Part shown: positions 1 through 5,830 of the stretch, piece after piece
Layout of the letters: each line of letters begins with the position of its first letter
Numbering within the stretch: the first letter of the stretch is position 1
Origin: CAVDRM01 sp963626285
GTDB taxonomy: Bacteria; Bacillota; Clostridia; Christensenellales; Aristaeellaceae
Length of the DNA stretch: 9,550 bases
Direction of reading: 5' to 3'
NCBI GenBank assembly: GCA_963626285.1
Contig: CAVFWQ010000081.1
Coordinates: 1-9,550 of the forward strand
Translations under genes and position numbers: made by a program
The notes under the pieces: model-generated
What the model was told of the DNA's origin: nothing
What the model saw: the letters and a program-made list of their open reading frames with translations, nothing else
Database searches by the model: none

Positions 1-12
1 GCTTTTCCCTCT

Positions 13-40
13 CACCAGCTCTGCTGGTGGTTTTCTTTTT
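13..40 (+). terminator. Rho-independent terminator of a gene left of the window
   Basis: A perfect 7-bp stem (13-19 CACCAGC with 23-29 GCTGGTG, 3-nt loop) is followed by a T-rich tail from 31 to 41 interrupted by one C. This is the classic layout for a + strand terminator. The gene it ends lies outside the window. Confidence 0.85.
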
Positions 41-51
41 TCGCTGAAGCG

Positions 52-84
52 ACAACAAAAATGAAGGGGCTGCGGCCCCTTCAT
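52..84 (-). terminator. Terminator of the mscL-HAD-DUF975 operon
   Basis: A perfect 10-bp inverted repeat (61-70 with 75-84, 4-nt loop) is followed, on the minus strand, by TTTTGTTGT (60-52). It lies about 175 nt past the DUF975 stop codon and is the first convincing terminator in that direction, so it probably ends that operon. On the + strand it lacks a T tract. Confidence 0.75.
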
Positions 85-257
85 GCATCCCCAAGAATGT
101 CTGCAGACTTTTTCGACAGTCTGTTCCCGTTGTCCTGCTTGGAACAACGGGCTGATTTTGTCTCCATGCGTGCTTTTCCAACGACTCGGTCGCTGTGGCG
201 TGCATTGCATCACGCTGAGACTGTAAAATGCAGCCTCTTTTTTGATGCGAGCAATCC
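85..257 (-). other. Structured non-coding 3' region of the DUF975 operon
   Basis: No credible gene is present. Read on the minus strand the stretch holds successive small inverted repeats: a 5-bp stem (198-202 with 211-215), an 8-bp stem (126-133 with 144-151) and a 6-bp stem (104-109 with 118-123) next to a palindrome (99-108), just before the operon terminator. It could be a structured 3' UTR, a dispersed intergenic repeat or a small RNA; the sequence alone does not decide. Confidence 0.3.
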
Positions 258-914
258 TCAGTAAACTTCCACCGTTCCGTCCAGCATTTCAGGCGTGATG
301 ATATCCCGCTCCAGAGCGGATTTTTCCAGTTCACTGTAGATGCCGGCGAAGGTGATGCTGCGGTACGGGCCGACAAAAAGAATCTCCAGAATGCCGAAGG
401 TCAGCGCGGACAGAAGCTCCCAGCCGAGGAACGACAGGACAGCCACAAACAAATCCATCTTGTAGCCGTCCGTGATGCGCATCGACAGCCTGAGCGCGGA
501 CTTAGCCGTGACATTCGGGTGTGCGCCCAAGATGTACGGTGTCATCATGTAGGCAAGAGATTTGACAATGCCGGGGATGATAAACAGGAACGACCAGAGC
601 AGCTCCCAAAGATACATCCACAGCATCCCGCCCAGCTTCCGCAGGTAGTTGTCAAATGTGCCGCCAAAGCAATCGGAGACGGTAGGCTTCTCACCCAGAT
701 AATTTTTCTGATAGTACAGGCAGCCTGAAACCATCAGCACGGGCGTGATGAAAATGGCCAGCAGGCCGATGGGCACGGTCGCGGCGATGGCCGTACACAC
801 GGCCAGCAGGACATAGACACCGATGCATGAGCCGCGGTTTGCCTGCAAACAGTCACGGGAAATGCGCTTGATCTCCTGTCTGGAAATCGGCAGGGAAGAA
901 CCATTCTCACTCAT
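258..914 (-). CDS. DUF975 family integral membrane protein
   Basis: A 218-residue multi-pass membrane protein of the DUF975 family, a group common in Bacillota with no established function. Visible family marks are the W-rich helix leading into IPGI (residues 113-116), the aromatic stretch and short polar loop around residues 121-133, the SFLGWELL segment (161-168) and the following PY (183-184). Hydrophobic stretches at about 30-65, 96-126, 153-185 suggest four to six membrane helices, with a short charged N-terminus and an acidic C-terminal tail. The start is fixed by AGGAGG (922-927) seven bases before the ATG. The gene lies 22 bp after the HAD phosphatase gene and is the last gene of the mscL operon. 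Family assignment is firm; any role in envelope stress or osmotic response would rest only on the mscL neighbour. Confidence 0.88.
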   Translation of the reverse strand: MSENGSSLPISRQEIKRISRDCLQANRGSCIGVYVLLAVCTAIAATVPIGLLAIFITPVLMVSGCLYYQKNYLGEKPTVSDCFGGTFDNYLRKLGGMLWMYLWELLWSFLFIIPGIVKSLAYMMTPYILGAHPNVTAKSALRLSMRITDGYKMDLFVAVLSFLGWELLSALTFGILEILFVGPYRSITFAGIYSELEKSALERDIITPEMLDGTVEVY

Positions 915-936
915 AAAAACGCCTCCTCAGCATCTC

Positions 937-1572
937 TTATAGTTGAAGCAAAGTTCTCATTTCAGCAAAGCTGTGCGCCCGAAAGGGCGTCGGCACATCG
1001 CTCGGACACAAGCCGTCCGGGTCTAACAGAGCGCAGGACATGCCGGCGTTGATACCGGCGTCCAAGTCAATCGTTCGGTCGCCCAGCATCACGCATTCCT
1101 TTTTGTCAAGCGCGTACTTTGCGCATAAGTAATTCAGCGCATCCGGTGCGGGTTTTGAAGGAAAACCGTCTTCGTGGGTCACGCAGTCACGGAACAGGGG
1201 CAGGATGCCGTTGCGCTTGAGAGCCTCAACGCCGCTCAAACCGCGATGGGTGTACAGGAAATTGTCCCCGCCGTTTTGAACGACGGTCTCCAGAAATTCC
1301 CTTGCGCCATCGAACAGGCGCATGGTGCTGTCGTCTTCCTCCTCCGCGTGTTTCCGATAACCGTCCAAGAGGGAGGACGGCTCCAAGCCATACTGCGGTG
1401 CATAAAGCAGGGCAGTCGCCTCCAAGGAGACCTTGTTGTTTTTGAAAACCTCTTCGTAATCCGCCTCAATGCCGTGGTCGCGGAGCGTCTTGAGCATGGC
1501 ACGGGTCACGCGGGGATAGGTGTTGAACAGCGTTCCGTCAAAATCCCAGAAAAAGTGCTTGAAACGCATCAT
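937..1572 (-). CDS. HAD-superfamily hydrolase, phosphoglycolate phosphatase-like
   Basis: A 211-residue cytoplasmic phosphatase of the haloacid dehalogenase superfamily. All four HAD motifs are present: motif I DFDGT with nucleophile Asp10 and Asp12; motif II with Thr108 in LYTHR; motif III Lys140 in SKPAPD; motif IV GDRTID with Asp165 and Asp169. The helical cap sits between motifs I and II (about 20-85), the subfamily I type shared by Gph, PgmB and pyrophosphatase PpaX. Motifs do not identify the substrate, so a specific name is not justified. The ATG at 1572 directly abuts the mscL TAA stop, with a second ATG one codon later; there is no good ribosome binding site, so translation is probably coupled to mscL. 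Confidence 0.9.
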   Translation of the reverse strand: MMRFKHFFWDFDGTLFNTYPRVTRAMLKTLRDHGIEADYEEVFKNNKVSLEATALLYAPQYGLEPSSLLDGYRKHAEEEDDSTMRLFDGAREFLETVVQNGGDNFLYTHRGLSGVEALKRNGILPLFRDCVTHEDGFPSKPAPDALNYLCAKYALDKKECVMLGDRTIDLDAGINAGMSCALLDPDGLCPSDVPTPFRAHSFAEMRTLLQL

Positions 1573-2025
1573 TTATTTCTTGACCGTCAGCTCCGCCGCG
1601 CAGTGCGGGCAGCGGGTCGCGCCCTCCTTGATTTCCTCTAAGCAGTACGGGCACTTGGGCGCGGGTGCGGCGGGCGCTTCGTCCTTTTGACGGTGGAGAC
1701 GGTTGATGCCCTTGACCAGCAGGAAAATGCAGAATGCCACGAGGACAAAGTCGATCACCGTTTGCAGGAACACGCCGTAGTTCAGCGTGGCAACGCCGGC
1801 CTCCTGTGCGGTCGCCAGGGTGTCGTAGGACGAGCCGTCCAGGGCGATGAACTGGTTGGAGATGTCAATGCCGCCCGTAATCAGCGTCAAAACCGGCATC
1901 AGCAGGTCATTGACCAGCGAGGTGACGATTTTGCCGAACGCACTGCCCATGATTACGCCGACGGCCATATCCACCACATTGCCGCGCACGGCGAAGGTCT
2001 TGAATTCCGCTAAGAACTTTTTCAT
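1573..2025 (-). CDS. mscL: Large-conductance mechanosensitive channel MscL with C-terminal zinc ribbon
   Basis: A 150-residue MscL, the membrane channel that opens under high tension to release solutes on hypo-osmotic shock. The N-terminus is typical: a short amphipathic helix, then the RGNVVDMAVGVIMGSAFGKIV segment leading into TM1 (about 15-45), a periplasmic loop (about 46-82), and TM2 (about 83-107). In place of the usual short C-terminal helical bundle there is an Ala/Pro linker (116-123) and a CPYC...CPHC zinc ribbon (Cys125, 128, 139, 142), predicted cytoplasmic. The gene is first in its operon behind a clear promoter. The ribosome binding site is weak (GAAG five bases from the ATG, AAAGG further up). 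Identity is firm; zinc binding is inferred from the cysteine pairs. Confidence 0.95.
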   Translation of the reverse strand: MKKFLAEFKTFAVRGNVVDMAVGVIMGSAFGKIVTSLVNDLLMPVLTLITGGIDISNQFIALDGSSYDTLATAQEAGVATLNYGVFLQTVIDFVLVAFCIFLLVKGINRLHRQKDEAPAAPAPKCPYCLEEIKEGATRCPHCAAELTVKK

Positions 2026-2064
2026 CGGAGCTTCATCTGCCTTTCAAAAATTCAGGGTAACTGA

Positions 2065-2093
2065 ATTATATCATGCCTTTTCCCGAAACGCAA
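2065..2093 (-). promoter_or_regulatory. Promoter of the mscL operon
   Basis: On the minus strand TTGCGT (2093-2088) and a perfect TATAAT (2070-2065) are separated by 17 bp, with a TG extension just before the -10 box. Predicted transcription starts near 2058, giving a leader of roughly 30 nt before the mscL ATG. Confidence 0.8.
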
Positions 2094-2180
2094 GGCTTGA
2101 ACACACAGCCGAAGCGCCAAACGCACATCTATCGGAAGAATTTTTCGGAGGGCCAGATAATCTCTCCGTCTTCCCGCAAT

Positions 2181-2222
2181 AAGAAGGATTGCGCCTTTGT
2201 TTTTTGGGGCGCATCGATTCTT
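2181..2222. repeat. Imperfect inverted repeat touching the mntP -35 box
   Basis: AAGAA-GAT-GCGCC (2181-2195, with single-base differences) is mirrored at 2208-2222, separated by a T-rich centre. The right arm runs into the -35 box starting at 2221. It lies upstream of both divergent transcription starts, so it should act as DNA, for instance as an operator, rather than as RNA. It may also be a relic terminator. Confidence 0.4.
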
Positions 2223-2249
2223 GACGCAGCCCAAAAGTTGTGCTATGAT
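2221..2249 (+). promoter_or_regulatory. Promoter of the manganese riboswitch and mntP
   Basis: TTGACG (2221-2226), a 17-bp spacer and TATGAT (2244-2249) with a TG extension form a near-consensus sigma-A promoter. Transcription should start around 2256, immediately before the riboswitch aptamer. Confidence 0.85.
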
Positions 2250-2256
2250 AACTCTG

Positions 2257-2345
2257 CAAATTCCCCGTGAGGGAGTAGTAAGCGCACGTCCCGTGCGTAG
2301 CAAGTCAACACACCGACCCATGACGGGTCTGGCTTGTTTTAAATT
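2257..2345 (+). ncRNA. yybP-ykoY (Mn2+) riboswitch aptamer
   Basis: The leader matches the yybP-ykoY family, which senses Mn2+ and usually switches on exporters such as mntP. Seen here are GGGAGTAG (2271-2278), a 7-bp hairpin GCGCACG/CGTGCGT, the conserved GTCAACA followed by ACCG, a GACCC/GGGTC stem and the closing TCTGGCTTG. These are the family's conserved loop sequences in the right order. The outermost stem is not obvious and I mark the boundaries approximately. A terminator hairpin follows directly (2349-2389) and mntP lies downstream, so manganese binding would be expected to promote readthrough into mntP. The switch direction is inferred from the family. Confidence 0.88.
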
Positions 2346-2348
2346 ACG

Positions 2349-2389
2349 AGACTCATGTATGGCCATGCGGCATACGTGCGTCTTTTTTT
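2349..2389 (+). terminator. First terminator of the mntP leader (riboswitch expression platform)
   Basis: A 12-bp stem with one mismatch (2349-2361 with 2371-2383, 9-nt loop) is followed by a run of T ending at 2389. It begins just after the aptamer, the normal place for the ligand-controlled terminator of a yybP-ykoY switch. Confidence 0.85.
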
Positions 2390-2401
2390 AACGAAAAAAC
2401 G

Positions 2402-2445
2402 CCCAAGTATGCCGGCAAACATGCGGCGGCCATGCTTGGGTTTTT
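2402..2445 (+). terminator. Second terminator-like hairpin in the mntP leader
   Basis: CCCAAGTATG (2402-2411) pairs with CATGCTTGGG (2431-2440) in a 10-bp stem with one G-U pair and is followed by TTTTT (2441-2445). On the opposite strand the stem is followed after CG by TTTTTT, so it could work in both directions. It stands 35 bp before the mntP ATG, after the riboswitch terminator, which is unusual. Confidence 0.7.
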
Positions 2446-2479
2446 GCGTATACTACGACCATGACGGAGGATAAAAATC

Positions 2480-3076
2480 ATGCAATGGAATCTTCTTTTC
2501 TTTGCCAACAGTGCGCTGCTGGGCGTAGGGCTTGCAATGGACGCCTTTTCCGTATCGATGGCCAACGGGCTGAACGAGCCGCATATGCGCAAAACCCGCA
2601 TGGCGGTCATCGCGGGCGTATTCGGCTTTTTCCAGTTTCTCATGCCGATGGTCGGCTGGGTCTGCGTCCATACGGTGGTGGAATGCTTCTCGGCATTCGA
2701 GCGCTTCATTCCGTGGATAGCGCTGGTACTTTTGTGCTATATCGGCGGCAAAATGCTGCTTGAAGGCATCCGCAATAAGAACGGGAACAGCGAAGAGGAA
2801 GCCGTCAAAGGGCTTTCCTTCGGCGGACTTTTGGTGCAGGGCATCGCCACGTCGATTGACGCGCTGAGCGTCGGCTTTACCATTGCCGAATACGACTTGA
2901 CAATGGCGCTGACCGGCTCGCTGATCATTGCGGCCGTCACCTTCTGCATCTGCATGGGCGGGCTGCTCATCGGCAAAAAGGCCGGAACGCATTTAAGCGG
3001 CAGGGCATCCATCCTCGGCGGCATCATCCTGATTGCCATCGGGCTGGAAATTTTCATCAGCGGACTCATCGGCTGA
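2480..3076 (+). CDS. mntP: Manganese efflux pump MntP
   Basis: A 198-residue inner-membrane exporter of the MntP (YebN, DUF204) family, which expels Mn2+. Two pseudo-repeated halves are visible, each with an acidic membrane motif: GLAMDAFSVS with Asp21, and ATSIDALSVG with Asp127. Six hydrophobic helices are expected (about 5-30, 41-64, 74-96, 113-135, 143-165, 176-196), with a charged cytoplasmic loop near 97-110. Length matches the family. GGAGG (2466-2470) sits nine bases before the ATG and fixes the start. The gene is transcribed alone from the promoter at 2221-2249 through a manganese riboswitch and two terminators, which itself supports the functional call. It converges on rimI. Confidence 0.95.
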   Translation: MQWNLLFFANSALLGVGLAMDAFSVSMANGLNEPHMRKTRMAVIAGVFGFFQFLMPMVGWVCVHTVVECFSAFERFIPWIALVLLCYIGGKMLLEGIRNKNGNSEEEAVKGLSFGGLLVQGIATSIDALSVGFTIAEYDLTMALTGSLIIAAVTFCICMGGLLIGKKAGTHLSGRASILGGIILIAIGLEIFISGLIG

Positions 3077-3095
3077 TTCATTGAATGACAGAATA

Positions 3096-3127
3096 AAAGG
3101 GTACGGCGCATCACTGCCGTACCCTTT
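3096..3127. terminator. Bidirectional terminator between mntP and rimI
   Basis: A perfect 12-bp stem (3096-3107 with 3116-3127, 8-nt loop) carries an A-run on one side and a T-run on the other, so it can terminate the convergent mntP (+) and rimI (-) transcripts. It starts 20 bp after the mntP stop and ends 4 bp from the rimI stop. Confidence 0.9.
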
Positions 3128-3131
3128 CATA

Positions 3132-3629
3132 TTATTCATACACCGTTTCTTCTTCGGCAAAGTCTTTCCGTGCGTCAGGAAGACGGTCACACACCATCAG
3201 CCAGCCGTCCTCCCCGTTGTCTTCATAATATTTGGGGCGGACGCCGACCTTGATAAAACCCAGCGACTTATATAAATTCTGCGCAATTTCATTGCTCTTG
3301 CGCACCTCAAGGGTCAGATAGGCCGCGCCCAAGTCAGAGGCGTACTGCATCAGGCTTTCCGTGAGCTTTCGGCCGATTCCCGTTCCGCGCACGGCTTTGT
3401 CAACGGCGATATTCGTAATGTGCCCCTCGTCCAGCACAATCCACGCGCCCGCGTAGCCGAGGATTTGCCCGTCCCGTACGGCGACCAAATATCTGGCGCA
3501 GGGATTGGTCTCCAGCTCCTGATGAAACGAGCGTTCGCTCCACGGTATGGCAAAGGCCGCCGTCTCAATCTGATGAACAGCCGGAATGTCTGCTATGGTC
3601 ATTCGGCGAATTTCAATGTTTTTATCCAT
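3132..3629 (-). CDS. rimI: Ribosomal-protein alanine N-acetyltransferase RimI
   Basis: A 165-residue GNAT acetyltransferase of the RimI group, which acetylates the N-terminal alanine of ribosomal protein S18 in E. coli. The acetyl-CoA loop is RGTGIG (81-86). The diagnostic RimI stretch runs LEVRKSN (107-113), ALY-like NLY (118-120), GF (124-125) and RPKYYEDNGED (131-141). Glu108 and Tyr120 align with the catalytic Glu103 and Tyr115 of E. coli RimI. I place the start at the ATG at 3629, giving MDKNIEIRRM, rather than at an upstream in-frame ATG at 3677 deep inside tsaB. The start overlaps the tsaB stop (ATGGATAA) and has GGAG about ten bases upstream. It is the last gene of the ribU operon; the tsaB-rimI pairing is typical of bacteria. 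Confidence 0.92.
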   Translation of the reverse strand: MDKNIEIRRMTIADIPAVHQIETAAFAIPWSERSFHQELETNPCARYLVAVRDGQILGYAGAWIVLDEGHITNIAVDKAVRGTGIGRKLTESLMQYASDLGAAYLTLEVRKSNEIAQNLYKSLGFIKVGVRPKYYEDNGEDGWLMVCDRLPDARKDFAEEETVYE

Positions 3630-4329
3630 GCAGGGCGTTCTCCAGCAAATTTTTCTGCCGCTCTGCCTGCGGCGCACGCAGATACAGCGGCTTCAGCGCA
3701 CGGGCATCCACGGCTCGGTCAATATGGCCTGCGGCGATGGCGGCAATGGCAGCCGGCCGTAAATACAGGGCTTCCGGCGGCACAAACGCTGCCCTTTCCC
3801 CCATGCAGGCAGCGATTTTTTCTTTATGAACGGCCACGCCGTCTCCGGCGAACAGCAGCTTTTTCCCGTGAGACAAGGCATCGGCCTTTGACAGGTATTC
3901 TTCTAACTTCAGCGGTTCGTCCCCCATGAGCCGCGCCATTGTCAGCCCCTCAAACACGGCGCCGTACACCTGACCGGCACGGGCATCCTGAATCGGGCAC
4001 AGAATGCCGTCAAACAGAGAAACGCCCTTGGCAAAAGCCTCCAGCGCGTCAACGGCAATGCAGGGCTTCTCACACGCCTGCGCCATGCCCTTGACAGCCG
4101 TCACGCCGATGCGGACGCCCGTAAAGGAGCCGGGGCCTGCGGCAACGGCGAAATAATCCACATCCTCGATGCGTGTGCCGGCGTGCAGAAACGCCTCCTC
4201 GGTCATGGGCATGATGCTCTCGGAGTGCGTCATTTTGTTGCGGGCGACTGCCTCATAAATCACCACATCATCCCGAAGCAGCGCAACGCCGGCCGTCGGG
4301 CCGGATGTATCCATCGCATAAATCAGCAA
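3622..4329 (-). CDS. tsaB: tRNA threonylcarbamoyladenosine biosynthesis protein TsaB
   Basis: A 235-residue TsaB, an ASKHA-fold partner that joins TsaD and TsaE in attaching threonylcarbamoyl to A37 of ANN-decoding tRNAs. Family marks: IYAMDTS (3-9), HSESIMP (35-41), the GPGSFTGVRIG signature (65-75), DARAGQVYGAVF (115-126) and the C-terminal YLRAPQAE (216-223). The start codon is TTG at 4329, chosen because AAAGGAGG (4344-4337) lies seven bases upstream and the family N-terminus begins there. The TTG overlaps the end of the upstream fusion gene by 7 nt, so TsaE and TsaB are made from adjacent, coupled reading frames. tsaD, often in the same cluster, is not in the window. Confidence 0.95.
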   Translation of the reverse strand: MLIYAMDTSGPTAGVALLRDDVVIYEAVARNKMTHSESIMPMTEEAFLHAGTRIEDVDYFAVAAGPGSFTGVRIGVTAVKGMAQACEKPCIAVDALEAFAKGVSLFDGILCPIQDARAGQVYGAVFEGLTMARLMGDEPLKLEEYLSKADALSHGKKLLFAGDGVAVHKEKIAACMGERAAFVPPEALYLRPAAIAAIAAGHIDRAVDARALKPLYLRAPQAERQKNLLENALHG

Positions 4330-5165
4330 GCTGAAGCCTCCTTTAATTCGGACAGGTCAAACGGACGGAAACTGCCGGCGGATTTTACGGAAATCCTGCG
4401 TTCGGTCTCGGAGAGCTTTTCAATGCTGACCAAGAGAAAACCGTCCGGCAGCAGCTCCGGCGCGCGTTCTGCCCATTCTATCAGGGAAACCCCGTTTCCG
4501 TTGAGCTGCTCCTCCGCGCCGATGGTCGCAAGCTCCTCCGTATCCTGAATGCGGTACCAGTCAAAGTGGTACAGCGGCAGACGGCCGGAAAAATACGCAT
4601 TGAGGATGGTGAACGATGGGCTGGGCACAGGCTCACTGACGCCAAGTCCCCGCGCAATGCCGCGAGCCAGTTCACTTTTGCCCGCGCCAAGGTCGCCATG
4701 CAGAACGACGACATCTCCGGCGCAGAGCCGCTTCGCAAGCCGAATGCCCATCGCGGCGGTTTCCGCCGCCGACGCTGTCAGCTCTTCATACCACGGAAAG
4801 CCAAGCATTGCAAGCGCAGTGACTCTGTCCGCGTCGATTTGACGCTTTAAGGCCGCCATGCTTTCAAACGGGCGGATGGCGCGAATGAAGCCATACAGCG
4901 AAAGCTCCATCGGCAGACCGTATATATCCTCCTCAAAGTCAAACAGCCACGTTTCGACCGTCACGGCGGCGGAACGGTCCGCCGTCGGGCGCGTCCCGAT
5001 GTTGGTCACGCCGGGGCGCTTTTTCCCGTTCACCGTTGCACAGGACGCATACACCCCGGACTTGGGGAGCGTCTCCCCCGCCTCGACTGCCAAATTTGCC
5101 GTCGGGAAGCCCGCGCCCGTCCCCTTATGGTGCCCGTGAATGACCGTTCCCTTCAGCGTTATCAT
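4323..5165 (-). CDS. Fusion protein: riboflavin kinase domain + TsaE ATPase
   Basis: A single 280-residue frame joining two normally separate enzymes. Residues 1-125 match the riboflavin kinase domain of RibF (riboflavin + ATP to FMN): GFPTAN (19-24), GVYA (37-40), NIGTRPT (55-61), the catalytic-type Glu71 in VETWLFDF, DIYG (80-83) and the closing QIDADR (109-114). The FAD-synthetase half of RibF is absent. Residues 131-268 are a complete TsaE, the ATPase of t6A synthesis: Walker A GDLGAGKS (157-164), SPSFTILNAY (182-191), HFDWYRI (200-206), a conserved EEL...G segment (210-216) and LIEWAER (228-234). There is almost no linker. The ATG at 5165 overlaps the ribU stop (TAATG) with GGGAG four bases upstream; ATG at 5186 is possible but weaker. 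TsaB follows, overlapping by 7 nt. Both domain calls are firm; cooperation between them is unproven. Confidence 0.9.
   Translation of the reverse strand: MITLKGTVIHGHHKGTGAGFPTANLAVEAGETLPKSGVYASCATVNGKKRPGVTNIGTRPTADRSAAVTVETWLFDFEEDIYGLPMELSLYGFIRAIRPFESMAALKRQIDADRVTALAMLGFPWYEELTASAAETAAMGIRLAKRLCAGDVVVLHGDLGAGKSELARGIARGLGVSEPVPSPSFTILNAYFSGRLPLYHFDWYRIQDTEELATIGAEEQLNGNGVSLIEWAERAPELLPDGFLLVSIEKLSETERRISVKSAGSFRPFDLSELKEASAC
4337..4344 (-). promoter_or_regulatory. Ribosome binding site deciding the TTG start of tsaB
   Basis: AAAGGAGG, read on the minus strand, lies inside the 3' end of the riboflavin kinase-TsaE gene, seven bases before the TTG at 4329. No ATG at a usable distance competes with it, apart from one inside the conserved AMDTS motif. 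Confidence 0.8.
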
Positions 5166-5830
5166 TATTCTCCCAGCTTTCCCCACATCACTAAAACGAG
5201 CAGCACGACCGTAATCAGGACGAGCAGCGAAACAATGATGACACCCGCGGAAAGTCTCTGCTTCTTTTCCGTTTCCCTGCTCACGGATTCAGGCGCCAAA
5301 TGCGCTGCCCGCAGCCCCTTCGCCACGGGCTTATACAGCAGCATGGTCAGTGCGGCATTTATCGTTCCCTTCACCAAGTTAAACGGAAGAAAGACCGTTG
5401 CCAGCATCGCCGCCACCGTGCTGCGCGGAACGCCCATATAAAGCGGCGTAATGAGATAGTTCCACAGCAGCATCATGGCGGTCATGCAGAGGGTTCCGGC
5501 GACCAGCCCGATAACCGCTCCCTTCAGCGTATGCAGGCGCTTATACACAAGCGCCGCCGTGCCAACGAACATACCGGACGAAAGGACGTTCATAATCAGC
5601 CCTATCCAGCCCGTTTCCGAAATCGTAACCATCTCGACCAGAGAGACGACAGCGGTCACGCACAAGCCCGATATAGGGCCGAACAAGAATGCGCTGATGG
5701 CCAGAATAACATCTTTCGGCTCATAGCTTAAAAACGACACCATCGGGATGCGAATAACCACCACAGAAATATAGGCCAGTGCGCTCAGCATTCCCAAGGT
5801 CACCAACCGCTTTGTGTCATCATGCTTCAT
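5165..5830 (-). CDS. ribU: Riboflavin-specific ECF transporter S component RibU
   Basis: A 221-residue membrane protein that binds riboflavin outside and, with the shared EcfA/A'/T module (not in this window), imports it. The RibU signature appears after the first helix as FLSYEPKDVILAI (33-45) followed by FLFGP (48-52), and the remaining helices lie at about 54-75, 80-97, 104-130 and 140-168. Membership is also supported by the FMN riboswitch upstream and the riboflavin kinase domain downstream. Beyond the usual end near residue 175 it has a charged linker and an extra hydrophobic helix (about 196-216). AGGAG eight bases before the ATG fixes the start; the stop overlaps the start of the next gene. 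Confidence 0.92.
   Translation of the reverse strand: MKHDDTKRLVTLGMLSALAYISVVVIRIPMVSFLSYEPKDVILAISAFLFGPISGLCVTAVVSLVEMVTISETGWIGLIMNVLSSGMFVGTAALVYKRLHTLKGAVIGLVAGTLCMTAMMLLWNYLITPLYMGVPRSTVAAMLATVFLPFNLVKGTINAALTMLLYKPVAKGLRAAHLAPESVSRETEKKQRLSAGVIIVSLLVLITVVLLVLVMWGKLGE

Noticed and set aside
61..264. 67-codon + strand frame
   Set aside because: Its ATG is inside the operon terminator hairpin, no ribosome binding site precedes it, and the frame runs through several inverted repeats. The peptide has no recognisable features.
1174..1641. 155-codon + strand frame opposite the HAD and mscL genes
   Set aside because: It is fully antisense to two well-supported genes, crosses their junction, and has no recognisable domain; a GC-driven shadow.
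2144..2170. 7-bp hairpin (2146-2152 with 2162-2168) upstream of the mntP promoter
   Set aside because: It has no T tract on either strand and lies outside both predicted transcripts, so I could not assign it as a terminator.
2052..2366. Minus-strand 104-codon frame across the mntP promoter and riboswitch
   Set aside because: The promoter, the yybP-ykoY motif and the terminator explain this stretch on the + strand. The frame has no ribosome binding site.
2445..2460. TATACT (2449-2454) as a second mntP promoter after the terminators
   Set aside because: No acceptable -35 box lies 16-18 bp upstream; the region there is the GC-rich terminator stem.
2453..3114. Minus-strand frames of 118-179 codons opposite mntP
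   Set aside because: They are rich in Met, Ser and Arg as expected for antisense reading of a hydrophobic gene; mntP on the + strand matches its family over its full length.
3630..3677. N-terminal extension of rimI to an ATG at 3677
   Set aside because: The added residues are basic, unlike the family, and lie deep inside tsaB. The ATG at 3629 gives the standard RimI N-terminus and a normal overlap.
5166..5186. Upstream ATG (5186) for the riboflavin kinase-TsaE fusion
   Set aside because: It would overlap ribU by 22 nt. The ATG at 5165 has GGGAG upstream and the tight TAATG overlap, and the kinase domain starts right there.
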